This document shows, piece by piece, positions 11,255 to 21,295 of a DNA stretch of 57,835 bases. The notes beneath the pieces are model-generated. The model was not told the origin of the DNA. It worked only from the letters and a program-made list of their open reading frames with translations, and searched no databases. Within the stretch, counting starts at the first letter, position 1; each line of letters starts with the position of its first letter. This DNA is from Candidatus Eiseniibacteriota bacterium. Its GTDB lineage: Bacteria > Eisenbacteria > RBG-16-71-46. The stretch spans positions 1 to 57,835 of the forward strand of contig VBOY01000055.1 of the NCBI GenBank assembly GCA_005893295.1, given 5' to 3'. Made by a program: the position numbers and the translations under genes.

Positions 11255-12151
11255 CTAGATCGCGAGATCCATCTGCTTCGCCTCTGCCGGCGGCTCGAGC
11301 GGTCGCTCGCGGCGATCGGCGATGCCGACCTCGGCCTTGAGGCTTCGGATTCTCTCGAGCACCGGCTCGGTCTCGTCCCGCGGCAGGTACGCGCGGCCGG
11401 CATAGAGACGGCGGAACCCCTCCACGCTCTGCGGCCAATCACGCTCGAGCTGCTTCATGAAGTGCTCGCGTGTGCCCGGCCTCAGATTGAGAAACGCCCC
11501 CCACACGAATGTAGCGCCGGCTTCGCGGGCGCCCGCCAACATCGCGGCAAGCTGCTCGTCGCGATCGGAGAGTCCGGGAAGGATCGGGGCCATGGCGACA
11601 CCGGCGCGGATCCCGGCTTCGACCAGCAGCCGCACGGCGCGCAGGCGCTGCCGAGGGGGAGCGGTGGCGGGCTCGGTGGTCCGCCACACCCGTTCATCGA
11701 GCGTGGGGATCGACAGAGCGACCGAGACTTCCGCGCGCTCGGCCGCCCGAGCCAGCACGTCGATGTCGCGCACTACGAGCGGCCCGCGCGTGATGATGCC
11801 GAAGGGATTGCGGGCTCGTCCGAGTGCCTCGATGCAGGCGCGCGTTAGACGGTAGCGTCCCTCGATCGGCTGATAGGGGTCGGTGGCCGCCCCGATCACC
11901 ACTTCCTCGCGCGCCCACGAGGGCCGGGCGAGCTCGAACGACAGCACCTCGGCCACGTTGACCTTGACTCGAATCGAGGTCCCGTAGCGCTCGTCCCAGG
12001 GCCGATCGGCGCGCTGCTCGAAGGCTCTCACGTAGCAGAACGTGCAGCGGTGAGCGCAACCCATGTACGGGTTGAGCGACCACCGAAAGGACATTCCCTT
12101 CACCGGGTTCAGCGCGCTTCGGCAGGGCTCTTCGCGGTAGATGGCCCGCAT
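11255..12151 (-). CDS. SPL-like radical SAM protein (Rv2578c/SplB family)
   Basis: The 298-aa protein starts MRAIYREEPCRSALNPVKGM and has the radical SAM cluster motif CAHRCTFCYVR with the preceding NPYMGC typical of spore-photoproduct-lyase-like proteins. IGAATDPYQPIEGRYRLTR and VSVALSIPTLDERVWRTTEP are also family hallmarks. It binds a 4Fe-4S cluster and SAM. True SplB repairs spore photoproduct, but these shorter homologues in non-sporeformers have unknown substrates. ATG 12151 follows directly after mqnE (27 bp gap), suggesting co-transcription; this may be accidental, since homologues are not known as menaquinone enzymes. Confidence 0.85.
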   Translation of the reverse strand: MRAIYREEPCRSALNPVKGMSFRWSLNPYMGCAHRCTFCYVRAFEQRADRPWDERYGTSIRVKVNVAEVLSFELARPSWAREEVVIGAATDPYQPIEGRYRLTRACIEALGRARNPFGIITRGPLVVRDIDVLARAAERAEVSVALSIPTLDERVWRTTEPATAPPRQRLRAVRLLVEAGIRAGVAMAPILPGLSDRDEQLAAMLAGAREAGATFVWGAFLNLRPGTREHFMKQLERDWPQSVEGFRRLYAGRAYLPRDETEPVLERIRSLKAEVGIADRRERPLEPPAEAKQMDLAI

Positions 12152-12177
12152 GGCCCAGAGGATAGCCCGTTCAGGCG

Positions 12178-13293
12178 CTACTGCACAAGCGTGCAGTCCT
12201 CTACCTGGTACTCCTTCACCACGCCGTACAGCGCGTCGCGCTGCACCGGGATCTTTCCCGCCTCGCGGATCGTGTGCACCATGGCCTCCTCGGCCATGCC
12301 GACCGGACTGCGTGCGAGCGCGGCATGGGCGATCTTCTCGACCCCGATCGTCCCGTCCAGGTCGCTTGCCCCGAAGTGTATCGCCGCCGCAGCCGTGTCC
12401 TGCCCCAGCATCACCCAGTAGCTCTTCACATGGGGCACGTTGTCGAACACCAACCGCGAAACCGCGATCGTCCTCAGGTCCTCGATCGCCGACGCCTGCC
12501 GGCGCACCAGCCCGGTGGTGCCGGGCTGGAAGGCGAGCGGGATGAAAGCGTAGAAGCCGGGCGCACGCGCTTCCAGCTCGCGCAGCAGGATCAAGTGCTG
12601 GACCCGCTCGGCGCGTGTCTCGATGTGGCCGTAGAGCAGCGTGCAGTTCGAGGGAATGCCCATGCGATGCGCGATCTCGTGAATCTCGAGCCAGCGCCGG
12701 GCGCCAATCTTCTGATGGAACAACTCGCGCCGCACCCGCTCGCTGAACACCTCGGCACCGCCCCCCGGTAAGGCGTCGAGCCCGACTTCGCGCAGACGCT
12801 CGAGCACCCACGTGGCGTCGTGCTTCGTGAGCCGGCAGAAGAAGTCGATCTCGACCGCGGTGAACGCCTTGACCTTGAGGTCGGGCTTCACTTCCTTCAC
12901 CCAGCGAATCACGTCGAGGTAGTTCTCGAATCGCCACTTGTTGTGCAGCCCCCCGACGATGTGGATCTCGTGGATCTCGGGGTCCACGTGCGCCTTGATC
13001 TCGCGCTCGCCCATCGTGTAGGCGGTGGGGTCGTCGGGACGCTTCGCGTAGTCGCAGAACTTGCAGCTCAGCACGCAGACGTTGGTGGGGTTGAGCTGGC
13101 GGTTCACCGTGAAGTAGACACGGTCGCCGTGACGATCCCGGGCGAAGGCTCCGGCGAGCCGGCCCAGCTCGAGCAACGGGGCGTCGAACAGCCGCACGCT
13201 GTCTTCCTGCGTGAGCGATTCGCCGCGGGCCAGTGCGTCACGCGCCCTGGCCACGGCGGGATCGCGCAGCACGAGTTCGGAGACGTAGGACAC
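12178..13293 (-). CDS. mqnE: Aminofutalosine synthase MqnE
   Basis: MqnE is the radical SAM enzyme that joins 3-enolpyruvyl-benzoate with SAM-derived adenosine to give 6-amino-6-deoxyfutalosine. The cluster motif CVLSCKFCDYAKR is preceded by NRQLNPTNVC. IHIVGGLHNKW, DALPGGGAEVFSE and YGHIETRAERVQHL match the family. GTG 13293 (VSYVSELVLRDP) is preferred because a GGAG lies about 10 bp upstream and it gives 371 aa, the usual length; longer in-frame extensions are proline/arginine-rich noise. It lies upstream of the SPL-like gene and downstream of the DUF5916 gene on the same strand. Confidence 0.92.
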   Translation of the reverse strand: MSYVSELVLRDPAVARARDALARGESLTQEDSVRLFDAPLLELGRLAGAFARDRHGDRVYFTVNRQLNPTNVCVLSCKFCDYAKRPDDPTAYTMGEREIKAHVDPEIHEIHIVGGLHNKWRFENYLDVIRWVKEVKPDLKVKAFTAVEIDFFCRLTKHDATWVLERLREVGLDALPGGGAEVFSERVRRELFHQKIGARRWLEIHEIAHRMGIPSNCTLLYGHIETRAERVQHLILLRELEARAPGFYAFIPLAFQPGTTGLVRRQASAIEDLRTIAVSRLVFDNVPHVKSYWVMLGQDTAAAAIHFGASDLDGTIGVEKIAHAALARSPVGMAEEAMVHTIREAGKIPVQRDALYGVVKEYQVEDCTLVQ

Positions 13294-13409
13294 GAGGGGC
13301 AGCTCCGGTTGAGGGGCGACGCCAAGGCAGGCAGTATAGCGGCGCCGGGAACCGAGCCGCCACCGAGACGGAGCATGACGCGGCCGCAGCGGGGCGCGGC
13401 CGCCGCCCG

Positions 13410-15892
13410 CTACAGGTTGAAGTAGTAGCTCAGCTTGGCGAGGAGGATGTTGTCGGCCCTCGCGTCCACCAGACGATGGAAGGACGGGCCGAAACGGAAC
13501 TCGCCGTCGTTCTCCGAGTCCGAACGCTGCTGGGTCCAGACCAGGAACATCGTCGAGCCGGGCAGATACTCCCACCGCACCACCGCGTTTCCACGCAGCG
13601 CTTGGCGAGCGCCTTGTAGTCGGTGTAGTCACCGCTCGAGATCAGCGGCTGCACGTAGGTCTGCACGCTCAGATTGGGCGTCACCGACCAGTTGAGCCGG
13701 ATGTTCGCCGAGACTGTCCGCTGGTCGAGATGCGCGAACACCCGTCCGAAGTTGGCACCGGGGTCCACCCCGACGAACGCGGCTTGCGCCACGTTGTGCT
13801 CGTAAGTCGGACCGAAGCTCACCAGCAGGTTCGAGATCGGCTTCCACTCGACCCCCGGGCTCACATACCAATTCCCTTGGCCTTCTTGCTGGAAGTATCC
13901 GTCGGTGTCGATGTAGTAGTAGAACTTGCTCTTGCTGTTGGTCTCCGCGTAGGTGCCGATCTCGACACCCGGCGGATTGAGGCTCACCGGGCCGCCACGG
14001 GTGCGTCGATCGTTCACCGTCTGCGGGTTGTAGGCGATGCGCGGGTTGAGCGACCAGTTGTTGAGGAACGTGATGTCTCCCGCCGACCAGATGCCGCCCC
14101 AGATCGGATCGCCATCGAAGTTATAGCTCGCGAACACCGCCCCCAACACGTCCATGTACTGGTGCGTCTTCGTGGTCTGAGTCCACTTGTAGCCGCCGCC
14201 GATGTGCGAGTTGATCAGGTCGGAGCGGCTCTGGAACCCGACATCGCTGACGTCGAATTTGGGGCTCAGGGCGCCGAGCGCGGCGTTGAAGATCACGTTG
14301 CCCTTTTGCTTGTTGAGCCAATAACGGCTTCCCCAGCCGGTGAGAGACGTGGCGTCCGTGTCCAGGTGGAATGCCTCCGCGTCCGGCCGCTGGAAGTAAT
14401 GGAGCGAGTTCTGCTGCAACGCGGTGATGCGCGCGGCCGTGCCGCTCACGAGCGACATCGCCGACCAGCCCGAGATCACCCACACCTTGTTCTTGTCGAG
14501 GAACAGCCATCCGTCCATCCCGTTCATGAGCGAGGAGCGGTTGAGCTGATCACGCATCGCGTCGCTTTCGAACGAGCGCTGCGCCAGGGTCGTCATGAAG
14601 CCCAGACCCTGGCGCCGGTCCTTGAATTCCTTCTGTGTGCGCACCACGCCGTAGTAGGCGAGCGGCTCGATCTCGGCCTTCGACCGCACACCGCCGGTCT
14701 CGAGCGTCGCCTGTTCTTTGGCCGTGATCGCCTGCATGGTGCCGAAGTTCCAGCTCGGCGCGATCTTGCCGACCAACTTGGCCGCGCCGAGGATGCTGGT
14801 CCCGATCGGAGCGTCGGTGTAGTCGGCGTTCGGAGCCGCGCCTTGCGGACTCCGGCCGATGCGGCGCGAGTAGAAGAAGGTCGGGTCGGGCCAGTTGAAT
14901 CCCCAGTAGCTGTTGCCCCCCTCGTTCCCGAAATGGAAGATCGACGAGCCTTCCACGAAGAACGGCCGCTTCTCCTGGAAGTAGGTCTCGACGTCGGAGA
15001 GGTTGACGACTGCCGGATCGATCTCGACTTGGCCGAAGTCGGGATTCACCGTCGCGTTCAGGGTCATCTTGCTGCCCACGCCCATGCGCAGGTCGACGCC
15101 GCCATCCGGCTCGACCTCGTGGCCATTGTTGAACGGATCGCCCGTGGCATGCTGCAGAAACTCGCCCTTGCTGGTCGCGTACGGCATGAGCTCGACCGAG
15201 CTGCCCGAATGAATGCCCTGGATCCCCACCAGATCGGGCCAGCGCGAGACGAAGCCGGCCTCCGACTTCGGCTGGTAGACGAGGAAGTCTTCCTCGTTGT
15301 GGCGCGCGACCACCCGGCGGAAGTTCACGCCCCACACGTACTGGTCCGCCTTCTCGAAGCGGAGCTGTGAGTAGGGGATCCGCATCTCGACCGTCCAGCC
15401 CTTCTCGTCGACGTGGGTCTTGGCCTCCCACACGCCGTCCCAGGAGCTGTCCTCCCAGCCGTCGTTCGAGAGCGTGCCGTCGAACAGCACGTCGGCGACG
15501 TTGACCAGGAAGTAGTAGCCGGTGCGCTTGTCGTGGTACGGGTCGAGGTAGATCGAGAACCGATCGGCCGGGATCGACACGTCGCGCCGCGACAGGCGCG
15601 AGATGATCGAGTCGGGCGCCGAGTCGTAGAGCCGCGCCCCGACGTAGAGCGCGTCCTCATCGTAGGCGACCCGCACCTCGGTGCGCTGGCTGGGTGTTCC
15701 GCCTTCGACCGGGTCGCGTTGGCGGAACTCGGTGACCGCGTTCCCGCCTTGCCACACCGGCTCGCTCAGGACGCCGTCGACCGAGATCGGGGAAGTAAGC
15801 CGCACCGCTTGAACGGGCGGAGGAGTGGGAACACCGGCGGCGAAAGCCGCGTTCACGAAACTCAGAGACAGGAGTGCGACGACCGTTTTCAT
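13410..15892 (-). CDS. DUF5916 outer-membrane protein with N-terminal CBM9-like domain (disrupted near 3' end)
   Basis: ATG 15892 starts a clear signal peptide (MKTVVALLSLSFVNAAFAAG). Residues ~25-190 form a carbohydrate-binding family 9-like domain (ISVDGVLSEPVWQ, VRVAYDEDALYVGARLYD, WTVEMRIPYSQLRF). The remainder is the DUF5916 barrel (NPDFGQVEIDPAVVNLSDVETYFQEKRPFFVEG-type segment). The frame breaks near 13590-13600: YTDYKALAKR in one frame, then ALRGNAVVRWEYLPGSTMF in another, ending with aromatic SYYFNL, a typical barrel C-terminus. As I recall the family, a few dozen residues normally separate these motifs, and GCGCT occurs on both sides of the junction, so a short deletion is as likely as a one-base shift. 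Ligand unknown. Confidence 0.82.
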
Positions 15893-16080
15893 GGCATCAC
15901 CCGCAGGAGGACGTGAAGCGCGGTGGACGCGAACTTGGACGGGAAGATAGACGAGAGGGTTGGGAGAAAGGTTAACGGGGCTGCAAAGCGAGCGGACGAG
16001 CGCGGGAATCCGAGGACGAGCGCAGTACCGGCCCCCGGCTTCCTCCCGGTCCGAGACGGAATCTACCATGGTTCCGGCGC

Positions 16081-17334
16081 CTACGAGCCGCGGGCGACCC
16101 GGTAAACCCGAAGAGACGGCGTCTGCCACGCCACCCATGCCAGGGCCAGGACACACCCGAGGCCGCCGCTCACGACCGAGGCGATTGCGCCCCACCCGTG
16201 AGCCACCAGCCCGGCTTCCAGCTCGCCGAGCTGAGGCCCGCCCATGAAGAAGATCATGTTCACGCTGGTCATGCGCCCGCGCATGGAATCGGGGGTGTTC
16301 ATCTGGCGGATCACGTTGCGGATCACCATGCTCACGGTGTCGGTCACGCCGGTGAGAGCGAGGCAGGCGAAGGTGAGCCAGAAGACGTGCGATAGGCCGA
16401 AGGCGATCGTCGCGAGCCCATAGCCCAGCACCGACCACAGCACGACGGCGCCGCGGCGCTCGAGGCGCTCGGCGAGCGGCACCATCGCGAGACTGGTGAT
16501 CGCCGCGCCGACCGATGGCGCGGCCGAGAGCAGCCCGTAGCCCCTGGCCCCGACCTTCAAGATGTCCTGCGCGAAGATCGGCAGCAGCGCGCTCGCCGAG
16601 GCGAAGAAGGTGGCGAAGAAGTCGAGCAGCATGGTCGAGCGGATGAGCGGCGTGCGAAACACGAAGCGGAAGCCTTCGATCGCGGCGCGCAGACTGATCT
16701 CGCTCGTGGCACCCGGCCCGCGCGGCGGCAGGTCGCGCATGAGCAGAATTGCGCCGATCACGCACAGGAACGAGGCCGCGTTGAGCGCGTAGGCCCAGCC
16801 GATCCCGGGCCCGGCGATCACCAGGCCGCCCAGCGCCGGGCCCAGCACCGAGGCGATCTGGAACATCATCGAGTTCAGGCTGATGGCGTTCGCCAGATGC
16901 TGGCGCGGTACCAGATTCGGGATCAAGGACTGGCGCGCGGGCCCGTCGAACGAGCCAAACGCCGAGCTGAGCGCGGCGAGCACGTAGATGAGCCACAGCG
17001 AGCGCGAGCCGGAGAAGGCGAGCATCGCGAGCGCCGCGGCGGCCGCCGCCATGCCGGTCTGCGTGATCAGCATCAGGCGCCGCCGGTCGAGCGCGTCGGC
17101 GACCACCCCGCTCACGATCGAGAAGCCGACGATCGGCACCACCTTGACCAGCCCCACCATGCCGAGCGCCAGGCCGCGCTGCTCCGCGGGCACGAGCCGC
17201 GAGACGTGCCACAGGATCACGGCGTTCTGCATCATCGAGCCCGCCATCGAGACGAGCTGCCCGGTCCAGAGCAGGCGGAAGTTGCGGTGGGTGAGCGCGA
17301 CGAAGCTGGAGCTGCCGAAGCCGGTCTCGGACAA
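16081..17334 (-). CDS. MFS exporter (MFS_3/EntS-like)
   Basis: The ~417-aa protein has twelve hydrophobic segments and the EntS/MFS_3-type N-terminus FVALTHRNFRLLWTGQLVSMAGSMM, plus GPARQSLIPNLVP and MRGRMTSVNMIFFMGGPQLGELEAGLVA. Family members export siderophores or drugs; many in soil bacteria have no known cargo. The best start is TTG 17334, two bases after the stop of the upstream kinase gene (TGA-CC-TTG), so translation is probably coupled. No strong Shine-Dalgarno is visible there. It ends a likely minus-strand run ubiA-ubiX-ubiD-kinase-MFS. Confidence 0.85.
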   Translation of the reverse strand: MSETGFGSSSFVALTHRNFRLLWTGQLVSMAGSMMQNAVILWHVSRLVPAEQRGLALGMVGLVKVVPIVGFSIVSGVVADALDRRRLMLITQTGMAAAAAALAMLAFSGSRSLWLIYVLAALSSAFGSFDGPARQSLIPNLVPRQHLANAISLNSMMFQIASVLGPALGGLVIAGPGIGWAYALNAASFLCVIGAILLMRDLPPRGPGATSEISLRAAIEGFRFVFRTPLIRSTMLLDFFATFFASASALLPIFAQDILKVGARGYGLLSAAPSVGAAITSLAMVPLAERLERRGAVVLWSVLGYGLATIAFGLSHVFWLTFACLALTGVTDTVSMVIRNVIRQMNTPDSMRGRMTSVNMIFFMGGPQLGELEAGLVAHGWGAIASVVSGGLGCVLALAWVAWQTPSLRVYRVARGS

Positions 17335-17336
17335 GG

Positions 17337-19484
17337 TCAGGCGTCGCCGGACCGGCCGAACAGTCGGATGAACTCCGGATGCTCGCGCACGCTGGCCAGG
17401 TCGGGATCGTGCCTTGGCCAGTCCATCAGGTAGGAGGGGATGTTCCGGGTGCCCTCCTTGAGCTGCGCGATGGCCTCTTCGGGCAACCCAGCCTGGGCGT
17501 AGGTGCAGGCGGCGTTATAGCGGATCCTGCCGTCCTCGGGAGCCATCTGCAGGGCGCGGGCGATCTCCCTCAAGCCCGCCTCGCGCTCGCCGAGCTGGAC
17601 CAGGATTCCGGACAGGGCGGAGCGTGCATGGACCAGGTCCGGATGCCGGCGTAGGACCTCGACCATCCGGTCCCGCGCCCGGGTCAGGGCCTGGGCGGCG
17701 TCCTCCTTGCGGCCCAGCATGAGGTAACAGCTCGCGAGGTGGGAGCTCGCCATGTACTGATCCGGATGGCGTTCCACGACGCGTTCCAGGATCCCCACGC
17801 CCCGCTCCGGCCGCCCCATCGACATGTAGCTCCAGGCGGTCCAATACAGCGCGTCGGCGTGATCCGGGTTCATCGCGATCAAGCGCTCGATCGCCCGCAA
17901 CAGCTGCTCGGGCTCGCCCTTCAGCCGATGCACCATGGCGGTCACCAGATGCGCCTCGAACAGGTCCGGCTCGATCTCGAGCGCACGCCGTGCGCAGAGC
18001 AGGGCTTGGTCGGCGACCTCGATGCTCGCCCACCACCGCAAGCCCCGCCACGCATAGCATTCGCCGAGCGTGGCATGCGCCAGCGCGAACTCGGGATCGA
18101 TCTGGATCGCGCTCGCAAGCAGCTCCTCGGCGGCATAGCTGCTCGCCCGGTCGTCCTGGTCGGTCTCGGCCCGGCCGCGCAAGTACAGCGCATAGGCCTC
18201 CGCGCTCTTGGTCGGGGCGCGCTCGAGCATCTCGCGCTCGCCGGGCTTGAGCGCCACTCGGAGCGCTTCCACGATCCGTTTGGAGACCTCGGCCTGCACC
18301 TCGAACAGATCTTCGAGCGTGCGGTCGAATCGGTCGCCCCACAGCGCGTGCCCGTCCGACGCGCGCACCAGCTGCGCGCTGATGCGGGCCCGCTGCCCCG
18401 CACGCCGCACGCTGCCGAGCATCAGGTAATCCACGTTGAGCTCTCGGCCCAGGGTCCTCGGCGGCAACGCCCGATCGCGATAGGCGAGCACCTCGGCGCG
18501 CGACGCGACCTGGAGCCCTTCCACTCGGGTGAGGTCCACGATCAGGTCCTCGGTGAGCCCCGCCGCGAGGTAGCCGTCGTCGGGGTTGGGGCTCATCACC
18601 TCGAAGTAGAGGACCGCGAGGCGCGGCGAGCTGGCCACCGGCATGGCCCCCTCCTCGGCGAGGCTGGCCTGGCAGCTCGCGAAGTCCGCCAGCACTTCCT
18701 CGGCGCGCGCGTAGCGGTGGGCCACGTCCTTGCGCAGCAGCTTCATGACGATGAAGTCGAGATCGTGCCCGGCTTCGCCGCGCAGCGTGCTCGGAGGCGG
18801 CGGCTGGTGGTGGAGGATCTGCTGCGCCACCGCCTCGAGCGTCTCGCCGCGAAACGGCGGCACTCCGGTGATCATCTGATACAGCATCACGCCGAGCGCC
18901 CACAGGTCGGAGCGGTTGTCGGCCGGGAGCCCCCGCAGCTGTTCGGGGCTCATCCACAGCGGCGTGCCGATGACGCCACCCTCCGCCGTGAGCGCCACCG
19001 AGTTCCGCACGCTGGCGAGGCCGAAGTCGAGGATCTTGGGTCCGCGTGCCGTGAGGACGATGTTGGCCGGCTTCAAGTCGCGATGCACGATTCCGAGCGC
19101 GTGCACCTCGGCCAGGGCGTCGGCGATCTCGCGCGCCATGCGCAGGGCTTCGTCCATCGGCAAGGCACCGCTCTCGAGGCGGCGCGCGAGTGTTTCCCCC
19201 TCGACCCGTTGCATGACGATGTAGGGACGACCCTCAGCGAGCCCCGACTCGTACACCGTGACGACCGCCGGATGATCGACGCTCGCCGCCGCCTGCGCCT
19301 CGCGCAGCAGCCGCGCGGCGGAGTCGCGGTCCTGGGCAAGGTGGCGCGGCAGGAGCTTGACCGCCACCTTGCGCGGCAACTGGGTATCCTCGGCGAGCCA
19401 CACCTCGCCCATCGCCCCGCGGCCGATCAGCTCGAGCAGGCGGTAGTGGGAGATCGTCTCCTCGGGGCCGGGTGCAGTGGACAT
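17337..19484 (-). CDS. PknB-type Ser/Thr protein kinase with TolB-like/TPR C-terminal half
   Basis: The 715-aa protein has an N-terminal Hanks-type kinase domain (residues ~12-280): glycine loop IGRGAMGEVW, Lys43 in AVK, HRDLKPAN with Asp136, DFGLA with Asp153 and GTPLWMSPEQ. All catalytic residues are intact. Residues ~290-410 contain a FlgO/TolB-like segment (LAVLYFEVMSPNPDDGYLAAGLTEDLIVDL) often found between kinase and TPR parts. The rest is a chain of TPR repeats. No transmembrane helix is obvious, so it is probably cytosolic. It directly precedes the MFS gene and follows ubiD with a ~40-bp gap. Targets cannot be predicted. Confidence 0.9.
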   Translation of the reverse strand: MSTAPGPEETISHYRLLELIGRGAMGEVWLAEDTQLPRKVAVKLLPRHLAQDRDSAARLLREAQAAASVDHPAVVTVYESGLAEGRPYIVMQRVEGETLARRLESGALPMDEALRMAREIADALAEVHALGIVHRDLKPANIVLTARGPKILDFGLASVRNSVALTAEGGVIGTPLWMSPEQLRGLPADNRSDLWALGVMLYQMITGVPPFRGETLEAVAQQILHHQPPPPSTLRGEAGHDLDFIVMKLLRKDVAHRYARAEEVLADFASCQASLAEEGAMPVASSPRLAVLYFEVMSPNPDDGYLAAGLTEDLIVDLTRVEGLQVASRAEVLAYRDRALPPRTLGRELNVDYLMLGSVRRAGQRARISAQLVRASDGHALWGDRFDRTLEDLFEVQAEVSKRIVEALRVALKPGEREMLERAPTKSAEAYALYLRGRAETDQDDRASSYAAEELLASAIQIDPEFALAHATLGECYAWRGLRWWASIEVADQALLCARRALEIEPDLFEAHLVTAMVHRLKGEPEQLLRAIERLIAMNPDHADALYWTAWSYMSMGRPERGVGILERVVERHPDQYMASSHLASCYLMLGRKEDAAQALTRARDRMVEVLRRHPDLVHARSALSGILVQLGEREAGLREIARALQMAPEDGRIRYNAACTYAQAGLPEEAIAQLKEGTRNIPSYLMDWPRHDPDLASVREHPEFIRLFGRSGDA

Positions 19485-19526
19485 GAGAGGGCGAGCCTAA
19501 CGGCAGCTAAGCGCCCCGCCAAGGGC

Positions 19527-21290
19527 TCAGGCCGAGTCCGTGGGACCTCCCCACCAGCGCTCGACCTTCGCCACCACCTCCGGCAGGTTCGCCACCGGCT
19601 CGGGATAGCCTTGCTTCCAGGTCGCGTCGATCCCGAGCGGCCCGCGGCACGAGAGCCAGGCGCCGCGCGCCTCGGTCGCCGCCGGCACGACGTCGCGCGC
19701 GCAGTCGAAGCGCGTGAATATCCCCCACAGCAGCAGCTCGTCGTCGTCGAGCGTCACGTCCTCGCTCACCGCCACCACCAGCTTGACCGCGGCGTATTCC
19801 GGGCGGCGGATGAGGCGCTCTAAGACCGCGCGCCCGGGTGCTCGGACCTGCACCGCGAGCAGCGATCCCCACGCCAGCCGGTGGGCGAGCACCGCATCGT
19901 CGAAGCTCCGCGGGTCAGGCACTCGCCGGACGAGCTCCGCGGGGGTCTCGCCCGGCTTGCGCTGGGCATCGATCACCATCTTGCTGCCCAAGTTCATCGT
20001 CATCGAGGTGAAGTCGAGCGTGTCGAGCGGCACGCCGGGGATGAGCAGCAGATCCTCGCTCGGGTCGAAGTGTCGCGCCAGCGCCGTGAACACTGCCGCG
20101 CGGTCGCGCGGATCGACCTCCTGGTCCACGAGCACCATCACCTTGGTGAGGGAGAGCTGGCCCAGACCCATCAGCCCCAGGGCGGTCTTCTTCGCCTCCT
20201 TGGCGAAGCGATTCTCCACCGCCACCGCGAGCAGGTTGTGGAAGCCGGCCTCGAAGTAGGCCCACAGATCTCGCACCTCGGGATGGATCACCCTGAGGAC
20301 GCCGCGGAAGAACTCCTGCACTGCCTCTCCCATGAACTTGTCTTCCTGCGGCGGCTTGCCCACCACGCTCGCCTGGTAGATGGGACGGTCGCGGTGGGAC
20401 ACCGCGCGCAGATGGAACACCGGAAACGGCGCGGCATGCGAGTAGTGGCCGAAATGATCGCCGAATGGCCCCTCGTCACGGCGCTCGCCCGGGGGCACCA
20501 CGCCCTCGAGCACGAACTCGGCATCGGCTGGCACCGGCATCGCCAGCGCGCGCCCGCGCGCCAAGCGGGTCGGGCGTCCCCTGAGGAATCCGGCGAACGC
20601 AAGCTCGTCGATCCCCTCGGGAAGCGGGGCCACGGCCGCGAGCAAGGTGGCCGGATCGGCGCCCACCGCGACCGCGACCTCGAGCGGCGCGCCGCGCTTC
20701 TCCGACTCGTGGTAGTGGAAGCCGCCGCCCTTGCCGATCTGCCAATGCATGCCGGTCGTGCGGTCGTCGTAGAGGTGCATGCGGTAGATACCGAGGTTCC
20801 TGCTTCGCAACACGGGATGCTCGGTCAGCACCAAGCCAAAGGTGACGAAGCGGCCGCCGTCCTTGGGCCACAGCTTGAGATGGGGGAGGCGCGCGAGGTC
20901 GGTGAGCGCATGACGCTGCGCGGGTCCCCCGGCGATCTGGCGCGGGCGCATCGCCAGCACCCGCCGGGCGCTGCCGCGCAGCCGCCACAGATCGCGGAAT
21001 CCGCGTGGCGGCAGCGCGTGGAGAATCTCCTCGAGCTCGGCGCCCACCGCGGCGGGCGTGCGCCCCAGCGCCCATTCGATGCGGCGGCGTGCGGCGAGCA
21101 CGTTGACGGCGAGCGGGAACGACGCGCCTCGCACGCGCTCGAACAGCAGCGCCGGCCCTTCGCCACGCGCCTCGCGGGCGGCGATCTCGGTCACCTCGTA
21201 GGCCCAGTCCACCTCGCGCGCGACGCGCTTGAGATCGCCGCGGGCCTCGAGGCTCGAGAGGAACTCGCCCAGGCTCGGGAACGAGCGCAC
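19527..21290 (-). CDS. mqnL: UbiD-family decarboxylase, probable MqnL
   Basis: UbiD enzymes are prenylated-FMN-dependent decarboxylases; in futalosine organisms MqnL removes the carboxylate of prenylated 1,4-dihydroxy-6-naphthoate. The product has RNLGIYRMHLYDDRTTGMHWQ, GPFGDHFGHYS, VVGKPPQEDKFMGEAVQEFF and GSKMVIDAQRKPGETP, all UbiD hallmarks. GTG 21290 (VRSFPSLGEFLSSLEARGDL) gives the usual N-terminus and sits just after the ubiX stop with a GGAG upstream; ATG 21320 would overlap ubiX. It forms a tight unit with ubiX and ubiA. The menaquinone role is inferred from mqnA/C/E in the same window. Confidence 0.87.
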   Translation of the reverse strand: MRSFPSLGEFLSSLEARGDLKRVAREVDWAYEVTEIAAREARGEGPALLFERVRGASFPLAVNVLAARRRIEWALGRTPAAVGAELEEILHALPPRGFRDLWRLRGSARRVLAMRPRQIAGGPAQRHALTDLARLPHLKLWPKDGGRFVTFGLVLTEHPVLRSRNLGIYRMHLYDDRTTGMHWQIGKGGGFHYHESEKRGAPLEVAVAVGADPATLLAAVAPLPEGIDELAFAGFLRGRPTRLARGRALAMPVPADAEFVLEGVVPPGERRDEGPFGDHFGHYSHAAPFPVFHLRAVSHRDRPIYQASVVGKPPQEDKFMGEAVQEFFRGVLRVIHPEVRDLWAYFEAGFHNLLAVAVENRFAKEAKKTALGLMGLGQLSLTKVMVLVDQEVDPRDRAAVFTALARHFDPSEDLLLIPGVPLDTLDFTSMTMNLGSKMVIDAQRKPGETPAELVRRVPDPRSFDDAVLAHRLAWGSLLAVQVRAPGRAVLERLIRRPEYAAVKLVVAVSEDVTLDDDELLLWGIFTRFDCARDVVPAATEARGAWLSCRGPLGIDATWKQGYPEPVANLPEVVAKVERWWGGPTDSA

Positions 21291-21295
21291 CCGCT

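Noticed and set aside
11255-12151. SPL-like radical SAM protein as a modifying enzyme for the WGP peptides
   Set aside because: It is nearly 37 kb away, next to mqnE, and belongs to a family linked to photoproduct-lyase-like proteins, not RiPP maturation.
13430-17212. Apparent 1260-aa minus-strand protein joining DUF5916 and an upstream region
   Set aside because: The first ~420 residues are an off-frame shadow of the MFS gene; the signal peptide at 15892 marks the true start.
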